Both the position numbers and the translations under genes were made by a program. From Humulus lupulus (Eukaryota; Streptophyta; Magnoliopsida; Rosales; Cannabaceae): a DNA stretch of 64,000 nt. Numbering within the stretch: the stretch's first letter is position 1; the number at the start of each line of letters is the position of its first letter. The notes below the pieces were generated by a model. That model made no database searches. It was not told the DNA's origin and saw only the letters and a list, made by a program, of their open reading frames with translations. Positions 45,745 to 59,173 of the stretch are shown in pieces. The DNA lies in assembly GCF_963169125.1 (NCBI RefSeq), contig NC_084795.1, positions 130,923,701 through 130,987,700 on the forward strand. The letters run 5' to 3'.

Positions 45745-48094
45745 TGTAACGTCATCCTAATCCAGAACCGTTACACTGTGTACTTTAAGTAGTGCCAGAC
45801 TTGCTTATCAAGTCCCTTGGTTATAAACGTGTAACTAAGGTTAGTGACAAGGGTTAGGGTTGAAAATTTTGGTCAAAAGGAAACGTTGACTTTTCATTTA
45901 AAAGTTTAGTACATACATGGGATCCCAAAATTATATAAACAGATATTTAAAAGGGTTATTACGGTTCAAAAGTTACAACCAGCAGACATAAGCGGAAAAA
46001 TAAGGGATACAGCCCTAGTTCCTCCAAGATAACCCTGACCGTGGGGGTTAAGTAGCCGCATATGTACACACTGCCACCAAAGCTCTCCAACTCATGGTTG
46101 GTCCAGCTTTCCTTTTCACTTACCTGCACCACATAGCACCCGTGAGCCAAGGTTCAACAATAAAACTTAAACATGCGCATGAACAGTAAATACATATTCC
46201 ATATGCATATCTAGTATGCCCAGCAGTAATAACCTACTCATGTATCCATACAATTACAAATAAATGATCATAGGGTCATTCTGGGGCCGCTGCCATGAAT
46301 AGATGACCATAGAGTCAATCTGGGGCCCTATATGCCCTAGCTATGTGACCATAGAGTCACCCAGGGCCTTTTGCCCTAGCTCTCAGTAACTAGCCATAGA
46401 GCTAGCCAAGCACTATGTTTTCCAAACGACCATAGGATCAGCCGACATAATAGTACGTCCCTGATTAGGCCTAAGCCTCTCGACCAGCGAATAGCATGCT
46501 ATTGCCGCCCTTGACTAATAAGTCAATGCCTAAACCAGATATTCAGATAACCAGACAACAAATACATATACAAATAAGCATACTCTAGACAATACAAGTA
46601 TGTGTACATATTAATCATATATCTCAACCAATTAAATACAAACATAGTAATAACCATGTTCCTTACGGGGTTGAGCCCTAATTATGCAGACAATGCAAAC
46701 AATCATTCAATAATTATCCAGACATAGAGCATTCAAGCATGCTTAATCAACGAGCACAAACATAACCTTAATTACGTTTATTTTCAAGAGCCCAAGTCTT
46801 ATTCATAATTACATTTAACAATCGGGTCAAGCCCGAATCACATATATCACGTATTGGGTGTTGTTTTCTTGCCTTAGGTCCGAGTGCAATGTATAATAAG
46901 AACGACCCTCGATCATAATCCCGATTTCGAACCCCTAGCGATAACCTAGTCACAACCATAATATAGAATCCCGTCAATAACGAGCGAATAAAGGCTTCCA
47001 GACACACGCGTCGCGCCGCACCCCAACAACCATCGCGACTCAAATGGAGGCTCAACACCTCCTTCTCCCTGCGTTCATGAGAGTCGTGGCATCCCAAGAA
47101 CAAGGCCGCAGCTCGACATGAAAATCTAGAATTTTCTCTCGTTTCTTCAAGCCAAATCTCACTGAAAACCTATCCCAACATAGCTAAATACCAAAAATAA
47201 AGTTCTCGATCAACTCAACACTTCAATACCAACAAAACCCAAGCTTAAACTTGGCCAACCTCATCAAATCTCCACATTCAGATTGAGTTTTTAAAACTCT
47301 AAAACTTAACTAAAACCAGAGAAAACACAATGAATTAAGGTTAGAAACCGTTACCTCTGTTGCCCAAAATGATGCTAAGCTTCTCCCCAAGCAATCCCGA
47401 GCCTAAGCTAGCTTCGATTCCCTTTGGATCGCAAGAAATTCAAAGACTGAGAGAGAGAGAGTGTGTGTTGAGAGGGTTTGTATTTTTTTGGTTTGTGTGT
47501 TTGTATGTTTTTGTGAGGTTACTTAGAGTTCAAGTAACTCTAAGTAAATCTCAAGGCTCGGGGTATTAAAAACTTCCCCGAGGGTAAAATGGTCAAAATC
47601 CCCAAAATTCTCTCCTAATCTCACTAACTCTGAATATATCCTCGAATATTTATCCTTGTTACCCGATATCTCGGTAATACACTAAATACCCAAAATACCC
47701 CTTGACTCACCCCGAGTCGGGTATTTGGTCTCATTGTGAATTTCCCGCTAACTTGCTCCCTTGGATCGCCTCGTGCCGAGTAACCCAAATATATCCACAT
47801 AATAATGTGGTCTCACACACATATCACATATATGCACATATATTCCAGATAAACCCATCGCGGGCCAAATTACGAGAATTACCCTACTAATAAGAAACGA
47901 GTCCACATGCATATTTAATACACCTAAACATGCATATCTAGTCATATTATAATATAACTCACATAATCATATAATGATACACATATATCACATAAGCACA
48001 TATTTCATAATTAAATCACATAATTTACCATAATTTTCCATCCTGGCCCCCTAATCAAGGCCCTAAGCCTTATTAGGTAATTTGGGACGTTACA
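45745..48094 (-). mobile_element. Solo LTR D of the TGTAACG family
   Basis: 2350 bp, TGTAACG...CGTTACA, perfect GAAAT duplication (45740-45744, 48095-48099). It is in the opposite orientation to copy C, 175 bp away. The reverse strand has 'GGGTGCTATGTGGTGCAGGTAAG' (about 46115-46145 forward). Confidence 0.85.
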
Positions 48095-50740
48095 GAAATC
48101 GTTTAACCGTCTTGTTTACTTTTATGTTATTGATTATTCTTTTTTTCTTAAAGCATTCTAAATTTTGTTTTATATAATTAAAACAAGAGACTAAAAAGTG
48201 TGGTACTTAGTAAAATTTAATAATCAATCCTTGTGGGTTCGACAACCTTTTAAATATTAAAGCTTTGCTATAACAACACTATGCACTTTAAGTAAAAAAA
48301 AAAATTATCAACTACTAATTAAATAGGGGAATACCTTGTCTTAGTCTGAGGCACCTCCTTAGGGCTAAGACAACAGTACTGGAATGGCTTTGGTTTCTGG
48401 CCAGGTTGCAATTGGAGCTCCTCATGGTCGTCAAACAAGCCAGACATGTACAACAATGAAGGCTTCAATAAACACCAAGGCTTAATGACTTCCGTTAACA
48501 GAGACTGACTAAGCAAGGTATGGTTGGAATCATATATGTTAATGCGCCACAATGGAATGGACACTTCAATGGTGACCCAATGTTGTGCTTGTGGGATGTG
48601 CAAGGAAAAATATACTTCATCAACAACTGCCCAGAATACGATGTATTGATCTGGGTCACCCTTCAACAATTTAAGCAAGTCCTCATCCCATGTATACTTC
48701 TCCCTGATCTCCTTGAAATGATTCCAATGACCTAGGCACAGCTGGGGGAAGGTGGTGTTCATGATAGTAGCATCCTACCGAAATGCGGCGTGATAAAAGT
48801 GGCGTCGACGGCGTAGCATGTGCAGAGCGGCATCAATATGATGAAAAAACATGTAATTTCATCAATACCATCAATATGTTTAAGGATTGAATATAAAACA
48901 TAATTGTAATTTACATACCGAATCTCAGAGCCAAGTTCGAATGGTGTGCAACTGCAAGAACCATGCCACGTCGTGTGTCCAAGTATGGACAAATTGATCC
49001 CTCTTGTTGTCAATCTTCCTGATCAGCCACTTATGGAAACTCTTCTCTTGCTGCTGGTCACACTTCCTCAAAGGGTCCATAACTAGTGCATGTTTATCTG
49101 ATCTTCGGCCTCTTCGTCGGGTCGGTGAAGTCATCATAACGCTTAGGCTTGCATTTCTTCCCAATAAATTCAAGGCCAACTGCCTCCTCAGGCTGTAACA
49201 CTCGTACGCTAGGACTATCGGCATCACTAGCAACAACAGATATCTGGGCCTGTGGAGTGGAAGGTGGATCATCGGGCTTGTAATCATGAGGCATAACATC
49301 TAACTATGTATTTGAGTGTGGGTGGGTGGGTCGACTTGGTTTCTTGGATCGATCAGAGACCATTGAAATCAACTGTGCCAACTGATCCATGATCGTAGTC
49401 TGATTCTTAAGTAAAGTCCCATGGCCCTCCTCAATCCTTTGGATCCTCTGCATCAACTGCTCATAATCAAGTTGGGAAGCCTAACTAGAGGAATGTGCAG
49501 CGGCCTGTGTAGTGCCCTCCTCAATCCTCGGGACATCCTCGTAAAAAACAAAAGTTGCATTTGCAACCTCCACCAGCTTCTCTGCCTCCTTCTCAGGCTC
49601 TACTTCCTCCACTACAGTCTCAACCTCCCCTACAATTGATCCCAACTCAAGGAATAACTGACCATCAACGTATGGGAGGCTATTGTAGTAGTCTACCTCA
49701 CCAGGACGTGGCTTCAACATGGAAAATGCCATCAACTGCATTGACAAATAACATATGTCAAAAATACTTTACTAAAGTAAACCGTCAATAAATTAATTTG
49801 TCACATTTAAGAAGATAAAGTTGAACTTACTCGAGTCTTGCCGAACAACGGAACCAACTGAGCTATGGAAGGAAAACTATCGGTCTTGGTAGACCTACTG
49901 AGCATCCTGGGAATTTGGTTCCCACTCTTTTCATCAAATTTCCTCCCAATATCTGGCATGGCCTCAAAAGCCCAATACTGAAGTGTGAGGGCATAGCCCT
50001 AGAAACTGTACTTGGACTCCTTCTGTTGTATTCCTGAACCCTCTTTCTTCTTGTCCTCGTAGTGTTTCAATTGCTTCTTTATGTCTTTCTAAACTCTTCT
50101 AATTAACTTCTTAAAGGAAAACTTCCCCATGGATACTTGAAAAAGTAATCAAGATCCACAACCAACTTTAGTGAATCACCCCACATGCTGGTTGTCTTCT
50201 CAGGGGCATACAACACCCCCTCTATCAAGTAGCATAAACCCAACTTAAATGCATCTTCTGGGTTTGTCAAGGCCTTTAGAGCAACTTCCAACTGACCGAA
50301 ACTAACCTTCGCCTCACCATTAAAATATTCCTAGATGATCTGATCAGTGGTAAGATGTTCTTTCAACTCATGTATAGACGGCAACTTGCTAAAATTCAGG
50401 CCAGTAACTAGGGAAAACTCCACAATACCGAATCTACATAAATTGCTTCCCACGTAGAACTGACCCTCTTCAAGCTTCTTGCTTTCCACCTTATGCAACA
50501 TCAACTGGTGCAGTAGAACCCCATAAAAACTAAAGGCCTTCGCATTAAAGAACTATTCCAATGGGCATGCATTTTCCGGCTCAATCAGCCCATGCCTCTG
50601 AAACTACTCTATAAGGGTATCCAAGTAAGCACTACCCCTATAAGTAACACGAGCAGGAAAGTGCTTCTCCAATGACACAATAAGGTAAGGCATCTGAAAC
50701 AAAAAAAAATGTTAATAACATTTTTAAGCAAACTGGTAAC

Positions 50741-51223
50741 CATCGAGCCCCATCGAGGCAATACATGTTAAAAGCAAAACTATTTTTATCGAGTCACATC
50801 GAGGTTTGTTGAGACATATCGAGGTATAGATAAATAAAGCAATCATCGAGGCCTATTGAGGTCCATCGAGGCCTGTCGAGGTAACCTCTAAATTTATGTA
50901 CAATCGATCCCCATTGAGATCTATCGAGGCACATTCAAATTCTACACCTAAATAAGCATATCGAGACCTATCGAGGTCTATCGAGGCCTATCCTACAAAT
51001 TCCCAATTGGTGAACCTTATATCGAGGCTTGTCGAGGCCCATTGAGGCCTGTCGAGGTAACCTTTACATTTATGTACAATCGAGCTGCATCGTGACTTGT
51101 CGAGGTCTGTCAACCCCCAGTCGGATTCTACACCTAATAAGCCTATCGATTTCTATCGAGGCCCATCAAGGCCTATCGAGTGACAAAGCATCGAGGCATG
51201 TCGATTTCTATTGAGGTGGGTAG
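50741..51223 (-). repeat. CCTCGA array, Ulp1-like gene 2 intron 1
   Basis: About 25 variants of 'tcgaggcctatcgaggt' on the plus strand, so CCTCGA in the sense of the minus-strand gene. It ends about 50 bp before the exon 2 acceptor, mirroring the array in the transposase intron 1. Confidence 0.8.
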
Positions 51224-51253
51224 AAAAACTTGATAAGAAACCCAGATTTCATT

Positions 51254-51650
51254 GGGTCTAATTGGTTCGCGATTGGAAAACTTCATTTTCAAAAAGTGTG
51301 TTTCTAAAATAAAAATCTGAATTTATAGTCTGGAAACATATTTTGAAAATGTGATTGGTTCAATATCTAAAAATTGTTTTTGAGTTTTAAAAAACTGAAT
51401 ATGTGATTGGTAGGGAATCTAAAAATATATATAAAAAAAAAGTGATCGATTTGTAGGATTTTAGGATATAATGATTTAGAATCAAAGAAAACGTGGTTTT
51501 CTTGTTTTTTATTTTAGAACACAAAATTAGAATATTAATTTGAATTTTATTTTCAAAATTATCTTACCAATCAATTATTCTTATAGGTCCCACTGTTTTC
51601 AAGTTTTTAAGATGATAAAATGGGATTCAGATACTATACCAATCGGACCC
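51254..51650. mobile_element. Small inverted-repeat element in intron 1
   Basis: Starts GGGTCTAATTGGTT and ends AACCAATCGGACCC-like ('accaatcggaccc'). Imperfect inverted ends of a hAT/MITE style. 'gattggt' words recur inside. No clear target duplication found. Confidence 0.5.
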
Positions 51651-51939
51651 GTTATTTCCCAGTCCTGATCTATCCTATGAGCAAAAATCAACAAAAAAAC
51701 TAGGCACATACATATATTACAGATTAAAAAGGAAATCCCTCACCTTCGCCTTCTTTGGGGTTGTTTCCTCAAAGCTTGGTCTGTTTGCTTGACATTCTTC
51801 TCCTTTGCCTTCTCTGATCGTCAACTCTGACGTTATCCGAGCCACAGATGCTTGGTTGTGGTCATGGAAGACAATGTTTCTCAGATTTTCTTGGGTTCTC
51901 ACCGATTAAATTGGGTTTGAGGATTTTTTTTCCTTCGGG

Positions 51940-52570
51940 GCCAAGAGAGTGAGAGAGAAAATAGGGAGAGACCGAGAGAACACGGAGAGATTGTGAGGGA
52001 TATTTTGGGAACTAAGGGAAACAATAGGACCGATATGAGATGTGTAGAGTGACTAGAATAATTTTGTTATAGGATCTCAATTAATGCATCATTTATCAAA
52101 TTTCTCATTTAAAATTGTACTTTTATATTAATTTTGGTAAATATTTTTTTTTATTATGACAAAAGAACTCTAATATTTAAAATTATTTTTGGATTTATAG
52201 AAAAAAAATATCAATAAAATGATATTAATTAAACAACATGATACTAAATATATATATATATATATATTTAGCTCTGTTATAATATAAACAAAATAATATC
52301 ACGTTGAATTTTCAATTGAAAAGTTCCATTAGAACAAATATTTATATATATATATAGTATCCTATTAGTATATTTTGTTTTTATAAATATATTCTAATCA
52401 TAAAAATAAATCTAATCAAATAAATTAAAGTAATTTTGATAGAAAATTAGAATCTTGAATTGATTTCATGTGAAGTATTACAATAGTATTAATTAAAATA
52501 ATAGAATACTAGACAAACAACATGGTACTAATTAAATAATAAAAAATTAAGTTGGTTTAGAACAAACATG
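51940..52570 (-). repeat. Right terminal inverted repeat of the MULE
   Basis: Complementary to 29880-30330 with many small differences. It includes the 19-bp match at 52056-52074 and the leader of Ulp1-like gene 2. (TA)n is expanded near 52250. Confidence 0.6.
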
Positions 52571-52624
52571 ATACTATGATGGTATATTTTAAATAAATAT
52601 TTATATTAAAAATATATATTCAGA

Positions 52625-52860
52625 CGACTGATCCTAAAATTTATATGTTTTTCTAAATTGATTCTCAATTTTTTTTTTATTGTGTACGAATAGAATTTTT
52701 GGCTTTCTTTGACCATTTAACAATGTAGAGTCACTACTAACAACAAATAGAAAGTTTAAGAACTTGAAAATCACTTTAGAGCCAATTTATCAAAAATAAA
52801 ACTAGAAACTTGCCAAAACATGTAAAATTTAAGAACCTATCGTACTAACAACCCTCTTAA
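52625..52860. mobile_element. Small inverted-repeat element related to 28671-28890
   Basis: 'gatcctaaaatttatatgtttttc' at about 52631 is inverted near 52815-52842 ('gccaaaacatgtaaaatttaagaacc'). It shares the 'ccatttaacaatgtagagtca' core with the left copy. The two lie just outside opposite ends of the MULE. Confidence 0.45.
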
Positions 52861-53225
52861 GTGAAACTGAGAGAAAAAGGATTTTGCCATTTCCATAGCT
52901 CATTCATGGTCCTAAAATTACTAGGACAAATGCTACCAGACTCATATTTGATATATTTTAATTGAAAAATATAAAAAAAAAATTATACATGCTCTGTCAT
53001 TTAAAAAAAATTAAAAAATATAAAATTTTACAAAAATACCAATAATAATTTATAACAGTATTATTATTTGTTCACAAAATTATGACATACCATTACAAAC
53101 TTATAAACTTTAATTACAAATTTGTAAACTTTATTTATTAAAAAAAAAATCTGTGCCCCTCAGTAGTTTTATTATTTTTACATATTCAGTATTTTTTAAA
53201 AATCTTTTAAGTATTTTTGTGGATT
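52861..53225. other. AT-rich spacer
   Basis: No gene or repeat recognised. Confidence 0.4.
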
Positions 53226-54800
53226 TCCCAAAAATGGGGATTTTTCAAAAATATGGCTTTTTAGCCATCAATGTGCAAAAATATGGGAGTTCAACTTTCT
53301 TTAATTTGTATGGGAAAATTTAATTAAGAAAACTTAGTTTATGGGAAAACTAATCCCATATTGGAAATCAAAATTAATCAAAACAAATAAGAAAAAAGGA
53401 GGGGTACTATAGTAATTAACATAGCCAAAACTCCTTCAGCCAAGTTCATCTTCTCTTTCATTTTGCCCTAGCCGCCTCACCTTCTCCACCATAGCCAAAA
53501 CTCCTCCACTCGGCTGCCTCACCATCTCCACCATCATCTCCGGCCACCCACCCTCACTACCTACCAAGAACACCCCAGCCACACCTCCATGAAACCCAGC
53601 CATTCCTCTACTCGGCTGCCTCACCATCTCCACCATCATCTCCGATCATCCCCTTACCACCTGCCAAGAACACCCCAGGTGCACCTCCGTGAAACCCAGC
53701 CACCTTCACCAACTTAGGCGCGCACCTCCATGAAACTCAGCCAAGAACACCCCAGCCGCACCATCGACGAACACAAACTCAATTCGCGCATCTCTGCGCG
53801 TTTCCATTCGCGAGCCCCCAAATCCAAAACGACGAGGATAGGCTGAGGTGAGGGATGTTCTAGTGGTGGTCAGAGGCGAGGAAGAAGGGTGGCACTTGGG
53901 CTGTGTGCGATTTGTGGTGCTCGGATCTGTGCAAAACAACGGGGATGGCTGGGTTTGCGACGGGGTTTTGTGCGTAGGGGATGGGGGTTTCTGGTGGTGG
54001 TCGGAGGTGAGGGAGGAGTTTGGTTCGTGATCAGATCTGGTTTTTTTTTTCTGTCTTGAGATTTGAAGTAACTGGTTACCTTCACATTCTGATGTGTGTG
54101 TATTTCTGGGTTCTATATAGTAACTGGTTACCTAGGTTACTAAATCATACTTACTCTTCTTCTTTTTTTTCCTTCAAATGTGATTTTTTTTTTCATTTCT
54201 AATATGAGTGACTCGTCAACCTCTTATGATAACTGGTTACCCCTCTTATGACAGTAAGTTACTGATCGCACTGTAACTGGTTACCCCTCCTAATACATGT
54301 TATTTAGCCTCTAAGATTATTTTTTACATAAATGTAAAAAAACACAAACAAGTAACTGGTTACTCCTCTAGATAAATGTTATTTAAACTAGCTGTAGGAT
54401 TTTTTTTACATAACTTTAAAAAGTTAAATAAGTAACTGGTTACCTTACCCAGGTTTTAAAAAAAAACGTAAAAAAAATAATAAACACAATTCATATTAAA
54501 AAAAAAAATTGCAAATGAAAAAATTTAATATAAAAATAGTTATATAAAATTAATATAAAAAAAATAATCAAATAAGCTAAAAAAAATAATCAAATTACAA
54601 ACATACACTTCAAAATTCATAAAACTTGACTAAGAGTAAAAATATAGCATAAACAAACTTTTATACAAAAATATAAGAAACTAAACCCATAAAAGTGAAA
54701 TTAAAACAAAAAAAACCATAGATTAACTTTTCTTAAAAAAAACACCATATTTTTGCACAATCTATTAAAATTCCCATATAATATGTAATTTTCACAATAA
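53226..54800. mobile_element. Possible non-autonomous inverted-repeat element
   Basis: 'tgtgcaaaaatatggga' near 53271 is inverted near 54748-54766 ('caccatatttttgcaca'). The interior has a GC-rich part (53430-53990) with two direct copies of 'ctcggctgcctcaccatctccaccatcatctccg' type sequence, followed by an AT-rich part with GTAACTGGTTACC words. Overlapping open frames (53436-53639, 53706-53939 minus; 53848-54030 plus) have Pro/Ser/Arg- or Gly/Val-rich, low-complexity products and I recognise no domain. Ends are not resolved. Confidence 0.4.
54068..54444. repeat. Six dispersed GTAACTGGTTACC words
   Basis: Copies at 54068, 54120, 54229 (ATAACTGG..), 54273, 54352 and 54432. Each has inverted arms GTAAC / GTTAC around TG. 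Spacing is irregular (about 44-110 bp). Confidence 0.75.
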
Positions 54801-55466
54801 TGAAATAACATATTGGATAAAGCCTACCATCCGTTGCTTCGAAAATATCTGTATAACTCCCAACAGTCAGATCAGACAAACCAAGCATGTCCAAATTCAA
54901 TTATGTACAAAAACAACCAATACCTACCTAACTCCACTTTCCATTCTCCATCGACAAACACTAAGAGCCTAGTCTTTGGCACTTTTAAACAACTAAAGAA
55001 AGGGAAAGAAAAAAAAGCAAACAAACATTTCTTTAGAGAACAGCAAGACTTTCATATTAGTCCTTCCTTCCCAAAACAATTTACATCAGTGAAACGTACC
55101 AGAATTTGCTGCGAAGTAGACCGCCACTTCAGCAAGTCAAATTGAAACTAACGGTTTTCACGGATCTGCTTTTCTACATTGGAATCGCAAAATTATAGAG
55201 CAAGATACACCATGTTATTGCCACCTCCTCTCTCGAAAAAAATATACAAAAAACAATCTATTTGGTGGCTACTGTGAATTCTCCTAAGAGTTTCTTGGGC
55301 AAATCAACAATGCAGCAGTGGGGACAAAAACTCCAAACAAAGAATGGTGTTGACGGTAAAACCCTCAACTTAAACATCGGTAACTCCTCTTTTAAAGACA
55401 CATCTTCAGTAGTAATACAGCAGAAAACAAGGATTACAAACAGTTGGCAGATAAGGTATGTGAAAA
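54801..55466 (-). other. 3' flank of the PP2A gene
   Basis: No other gene is supported. It lies directly after the PP2A stop on the minus strand, so most of it is probably 3' UTR. An open frame at 54813-55145 on the plus strand shows no recognisable domain. Confidence 0.5.
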
Positions 55467-58260
<2,794 letters not shown>

Positions 58261-58957
58261 GCTGAGTCAAAATAATTGCGCTATCGACACGTGTCAGTCG
58301 GCTCAGTTTAGAAAACACTGCTCCCTACTCCCACCATTCAATTTCTTATTATTATTTATTTTCTTTTCTAATTCTGGAATTGGGCTAGCCATAAGAGTTG
58401 TATTGGTCAACGATATTGATGATTTTATTAATATAGATTCAGAATGAGTTAGTTCTTCTTTTTATTACTTGGAATTTCTCTGGTCCAGCCATTTTTTTAT
58501 TTTTGAAAGTGTTTTTGAACAGGACTCTTACAAACTAATATCACTTGCATCAAATTTACTAGCGACTTCAAGTCGACCATGACATCGAATTGTATCGAAA
58601 GTATAATCCGATTCTAATTGTTACAAAAAATGGAGAGTTTAAAGAAAATATATCCATGTCAAATAAAAATATATTTTTTGTCTTACTTAGTCCTGTTCGG
58701 TAACAATTTTTTAAATAGTTTTCTTATTAAATAATAAAATTTTTGATAACAAGACCGAAAAATATGTTCCTTAAGTTAATATTATTTTTAATTTTTTTAA
58801 ATTTTATTTAAAATTTAACAAATTTTGAAAACACCATATTCATACTTTTAAAAAAAATTTAAACCAATTTTTATTTCTGCCCTCAACCTCGTGCACAAAG
58901 AGCTTTCTCAAGCTTCAATGTCTTCTCATAGCTCTCTCCAAGTACACCATCTCTTTC
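58261..58957. other. AT-rich spacer with possible hAT-type end
   Basis: No gene is seen. 'cctgttcggtaacaattttt' at about 58691 resembles the 'gcgtttggtaac' ends repeated in inverse orientation at 61300-61515. Confidence 0.4.
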
Positions 58958-59173
58958 ATGTATTTCCCTCATATGATTTCTTCTTCTTCTCACTCTCTTT
59001 TTCTGACTTTGTTTGGGATTAGGGTTTGTAATTTTCCTCAATTTTCTCTCTTGTCTAATATAATTGACAAAGGGCTTGATCGCCATACCCTCTCTTTGCT
59101 CATTGCTCTTTGTGATTTGGGCCTCAACTCTGAGGTTTTGGCTGTTGTCGTCGAGGAACTCGGATCTGAATAG
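58958..59173 (+). pseudogene. MZT1/GIP1-like fragment (gamma-tubulin complex factor)
   Basis: The open frame of 71 codons ends with 'LSNIIDKGLDRHTLSLLIA' and continues 'LCDLGLNSEVLAVVVEEL'. This is the conserved core of MOZART1/GIP1, a small protein that recruits gamma-tubulin complexes to microtubule nucleation sites. The natural protein is about the same length, but its N-terminal helix is replaced here by unrelated hydrophobic sequence ('MYFPHMISSSSHSLFL'). The match begins near 59041. That pattern suggests a captured or truncated fragment rather than a working gene. It is 700 bp upstream of a receptor-kinase fragment on the same strand. Confidence 0.6.

Larger units (their letters stand above)
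34625..48310 (+). mobile_element. Athila-type Ty3/gypsy retrotransposon
   Basis: 13.7 kb including two inserted solo LTRs. The LTRs begin TGATGAGTGCA / TGCTGAGTGCA and end GTATCA / TTATCA. The target duplication is ACCAC (34620-34624) versus ACTAC (48311-48315), one mismatch. The gag ('RDRARSWLQSLQPGSITAWD') and RT ('RVCIDYRKLNKATRKDHFPLP', split) are typical of Athila. LTRs differ much more than those of the Tat element and the 3' LTR has two deletions of roughly 30 and 80 bp, so it is older. It lies in an intron of Ulp1-like gene 2, antisense to that gene. Confidence 0.9.
42226..48310 (+). repeat. 3' LTR of the Athila element, split by two solo LTRs
   Basis: LTR pieces are 42226-43031, 45570-45744 and 48095-48310; their order matches the 5' LTR. 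GGCGCAATAGCGCC, a perfect-arm word, is at 42476-42489. Confidence 0.85.
48319..51902 (-). pseudogene. Ulp1-like gene 2, DUF1985 and catalytic His/Asp exons
   Basis: Exon 1 (51902-51744) starts 'MRTQENLRNIVFHD' and ends at a GTGAGG donor. Intron 1 (51743-50694) holds a small element and a CCTCGA array. Exon 2 starts at ATG 50693 after TTTGTTTCAG and carries DUF1985 ('LCRFGIVEFSLVTGLNF', 'LGLCYLIEGVLYAPE', 'DYFFKYPWG'), with three TAG stops. Later exons code an acidic/Pro-rich linker ('VEEVEPEKEAEKLVEVANA'). The exon at 48762-48335 has the Ulp1 fold: 'VDEVYFSLHIPQAQHWVTI' (His) and 'INIYDSNHTLL' (Asp). It joins in phase to the Cys exon at 34517. The complete triad is therefore present, but stops in exon 2 argue for a pseudogene. 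A desumoylase-like activity is only inferred from the family. Confidence 0.7.
29880..52570. mobile_element. Large ULP-bearing MULE (Kaonashi-like) with two convergent genes
   Basis: The outer borders share long diverged inverted repeats. A perfect 19-bp match is TCCTATAACAAAATTATTC at 30184-30202 and its complement at 52056-52074. Similarity continues outward (e.g. 'tagtattctattgttttaatta' left with its complement near 52470-52490). It continues inward to 'ttagattcccaaaatttccct' (30242), paired with 51999-52019. Inside are a MuDR-type transposase gene (plus) and a DUF1985/Ulp1-like gene (minus), convergent. Mutator elements with captured Ulp1 genes are known in plants. The Athila element accounts for 13.7 kb of the length. 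Exact ends and the 9-bp target duplication are not located. Confidence 0.65.

Noticed and set aside
53436..54085. Possible gene coding Pro/Ser-rich or Gly/Val-rich protein
   Set aside because: Frames are short, overlap on both strands and contain internal duplication of low-complexity sequence; no domain or splice model is convincing.
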